The translations under genes were made by a program, and so were the position numbers. The notes under the pieces are model-generated. The model did not search any database and had not been told where the DNA came from. It was given only the letters and a program-made list of their open reading frames with translations. Shown here piece after piece: positions 4,655-5,652 of a DNA stretch of 5,652 nucleotides. Position 1 is the stretch's first letter. The number at the start of each line of letters is the position of its first letter. The stretch is from the NCBI GenBank assembly GCA_028289725.1, contig JANQOH010000025.1, positions 1 to 5,652 of the forward strand. The letters run 5' to 3'. The DNA is from Alphaproteobacteria bacterium. GTDB lineage: Bacteria; Pseudomonadota; Alphaproteobacteria; UBA7887.

Positions 4655-5652
4655 TCAGAATAGGCCCGTGACCTGCCCGGATTTATCGATGTCGATCGAG
4701 TCCGCGGCGGGTGTTCGCGGCAGCCCTGGCATGGTCATGATGTCGCCGCACACAACGACCAAAAATTCGGCGCCGCCGGCCAAGCGAATTTCGCGAACGG
4801 GCACCACGTGGTTGCTCGGCGCACCCTTCAGATTTGGATCGGTCGAGAAACTGTACTGCGTCTTGGCAATACAAACGGGGAAGTGGCCAAAGCCTGAGTC
4901 TTGCAGGTCTTGGAACTGCGCGCGCACGCGTTTGTCAGCGATGATCCCCTGGGCGCCGTAGATGTATTGCGCGACGGTGCGAACTTTGTCCCACAACGGC
5001 AAGTCATCGTCGTAAATCAGACGGAAGTTGCTCGGCTGCTTGTCCATTGTCGCCACGACGGCGTGCGCAAGGTCGGTCGCGCCTGCGCCGCCATGGGCCC
5101 AATGGTCCGACATCACGGCCTGGACTTCCAATTCGGCGCAGGCTTGCAACAGAGCGTCGATTTCGCCCTGGCTATCGGCGGAGAAGCGATTGATGCCGAC
5201 CACGACCGGCACCCCATACCGGCGCACGTTCTCGACGTGCCGCGCCAAGTTCGCGATGCCTTTTTGGAGCGCGGGGATGTCCTCCCGTCCCAAGTCCGCG
5301 CGCGCCACACCGCCGTGCATTTTGAGCGCGCGCACGGTCGCGACCAGCACCACGCAATCGGGCGCGAGACCTGCCTTTCGACACTTAATGTCAAAGAACT
5401 TCTCGGCACCGAGATCGGCGCCAAAACCGGCCTCGGTGACGACAAAGTCGGCCAGTTTGAGCGCCGTGCGCGTCGCGACCACCGAGTTGCAACCGTGGGC
5501 GATGTTGGCGAACGGCCCGCCATGGACCAACGCCGGATTGCCTTCCAAGGTTTGAACCAGGTTGGGTTTCAAAGCGTCCTTCAGGAGCGCCGCCATTGGG
5601 CCCGCGGCATTGAGCGCCGCCGCCCGCACCGGCTTCCGGTCCCGCGTATAGC
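4655..5652 (-). CDS. fhs: Formate-tetrahydrofolate ligase, C-terminal part (5' end outside window)
   Basis: This cytoplasmic enzyme joins formate to tetrahydrofolate using ATP, giving 10-formyl-THF for purine and one-carbon metabolism. The frame runs from the right edge to TGA at 4657-4655 and shows 331 residues, the C-terminal 60% of a family of about 557. A GTG at 5629 is internal. Family hallmarks in order: KPNLVQTLEG, then HGGPFANIAHGCNS, VTEAGFGADLGAEKFFDIKCR and VATVRALKMHGG (the second PROSITE FTHFS signature as I recall it). They continue with VPVVVGINRFSADSQGE, FPVCIAKTQYSFS and the canonical C-terminus ending MPGLPRTPAADSIDIDKSGQVTGLF (split here as MPGLPRTPAA and GQVTGLF). The ATP-binding P-loop and first signature lie outside the window. 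No frameshift is seen. It is codirectional with the oxidoreductase but 460 bp away, so probably a separate unit. Confidence 0.95.
   Translation of the reverse strand, partial: YTRDRKPVRAAALNAAGPMAALLKDALKPNLVQTLEGNPALVHGGPFANIAHGCNSVVATRTALKLADFVVTEAGFGADLGAEKFFDIKCRKAGLAPDCVVLVATVRALKMHGGVARADLGREDIPALQKGIANLARHVENVRRYGVPVVVGINRFSADSQGEIDALLQACAELEVQAVMSDHWAHGGAGATDLAHAVVATMDKQPSNFRLIYDDDLPLWDKVRTVAQYIYGAQGIIADKRVRAQFQDLQDSGFGHFPVCIAKTQYSFSTDPNLKGAPSNHVVPVREIRLAGGAEFLVVVCGDIMTMPGLPRTPAADSIDIDKSGQVTGLF

Noticed and set aside
5028..5555. 175-codon plus-strand frame inside fhs
   Set aside because: It is antisense to strongly conserved Fhs sequence and its translation is Ser/Thr/Ala/Arg-rich with no recognisable domain.

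Overview
The window looks like chromosome from a GC-rich alphaproteobacterium. Support for this comes from the strong G/C third-position bias of the two large genes, the fused single-chain indolepyruvate:ferredoxin oxidoreductase, and a small RNA with the hallmarks of the alphaproteobacterial αr8/MmgR (Rfam 'suhB') family. I cannot assign a genus. I see no mobile element, CRISPR array, tRNA or rRNA.

Layout, left to right. (1) Positions 2-463, plus strand: the C-terminal ~153 residues of an N-formylglutamate amidohydrolase (HutG-type); its start lies outside the window. (2) Positions 494-616, minus strand: a compact sRNA gene that protein-gene annotation would miss. It has a -35/-10 pair (TTGCAT-N17-TATAGT), a 5' hairpin, an exposed UUUCCUCCCU element and a perfect 9-bp terminator stem followed by six U. 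(3) Positions 721-4194, minus strand: a complete 1157-residue indolepyruvate ferredoxin oxidoreductase with a good ribosome binding site. (4) Positions 4195-4654: a 460-bp gap that becomes AT-rich, with two or three short inverted repeats (possible operators) and a doubtful 67-codon frame. (5) Positions 4655-5652, minus strand: the C-terminal 331 residues of formate-tetrahydrofolate ligase (Fhs).

How they may fit together. The oxidoreductase decarboxylates aryl-pyruvates from aromatic amino acids to aryl-acetyl-CoA. HutG releases formate and glutamate at the end of one histidine-degradation route, and Fhs loads formate onto tetrahydrofolate. The neighbourhood therefore has an amino-acid-catabolism and one-carbon flavour, but the genes are not one operon: HutG is convergent to the other two. 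The sRNA sits between the convergent genes and shares the strand of the oxidoreductase, so it could be made from its own promoter, by processing of oxidoreductase read-through, or both. The main discovery candidate is this sRNA; the second is the set of palindromes upstream of the oxidoreductase.
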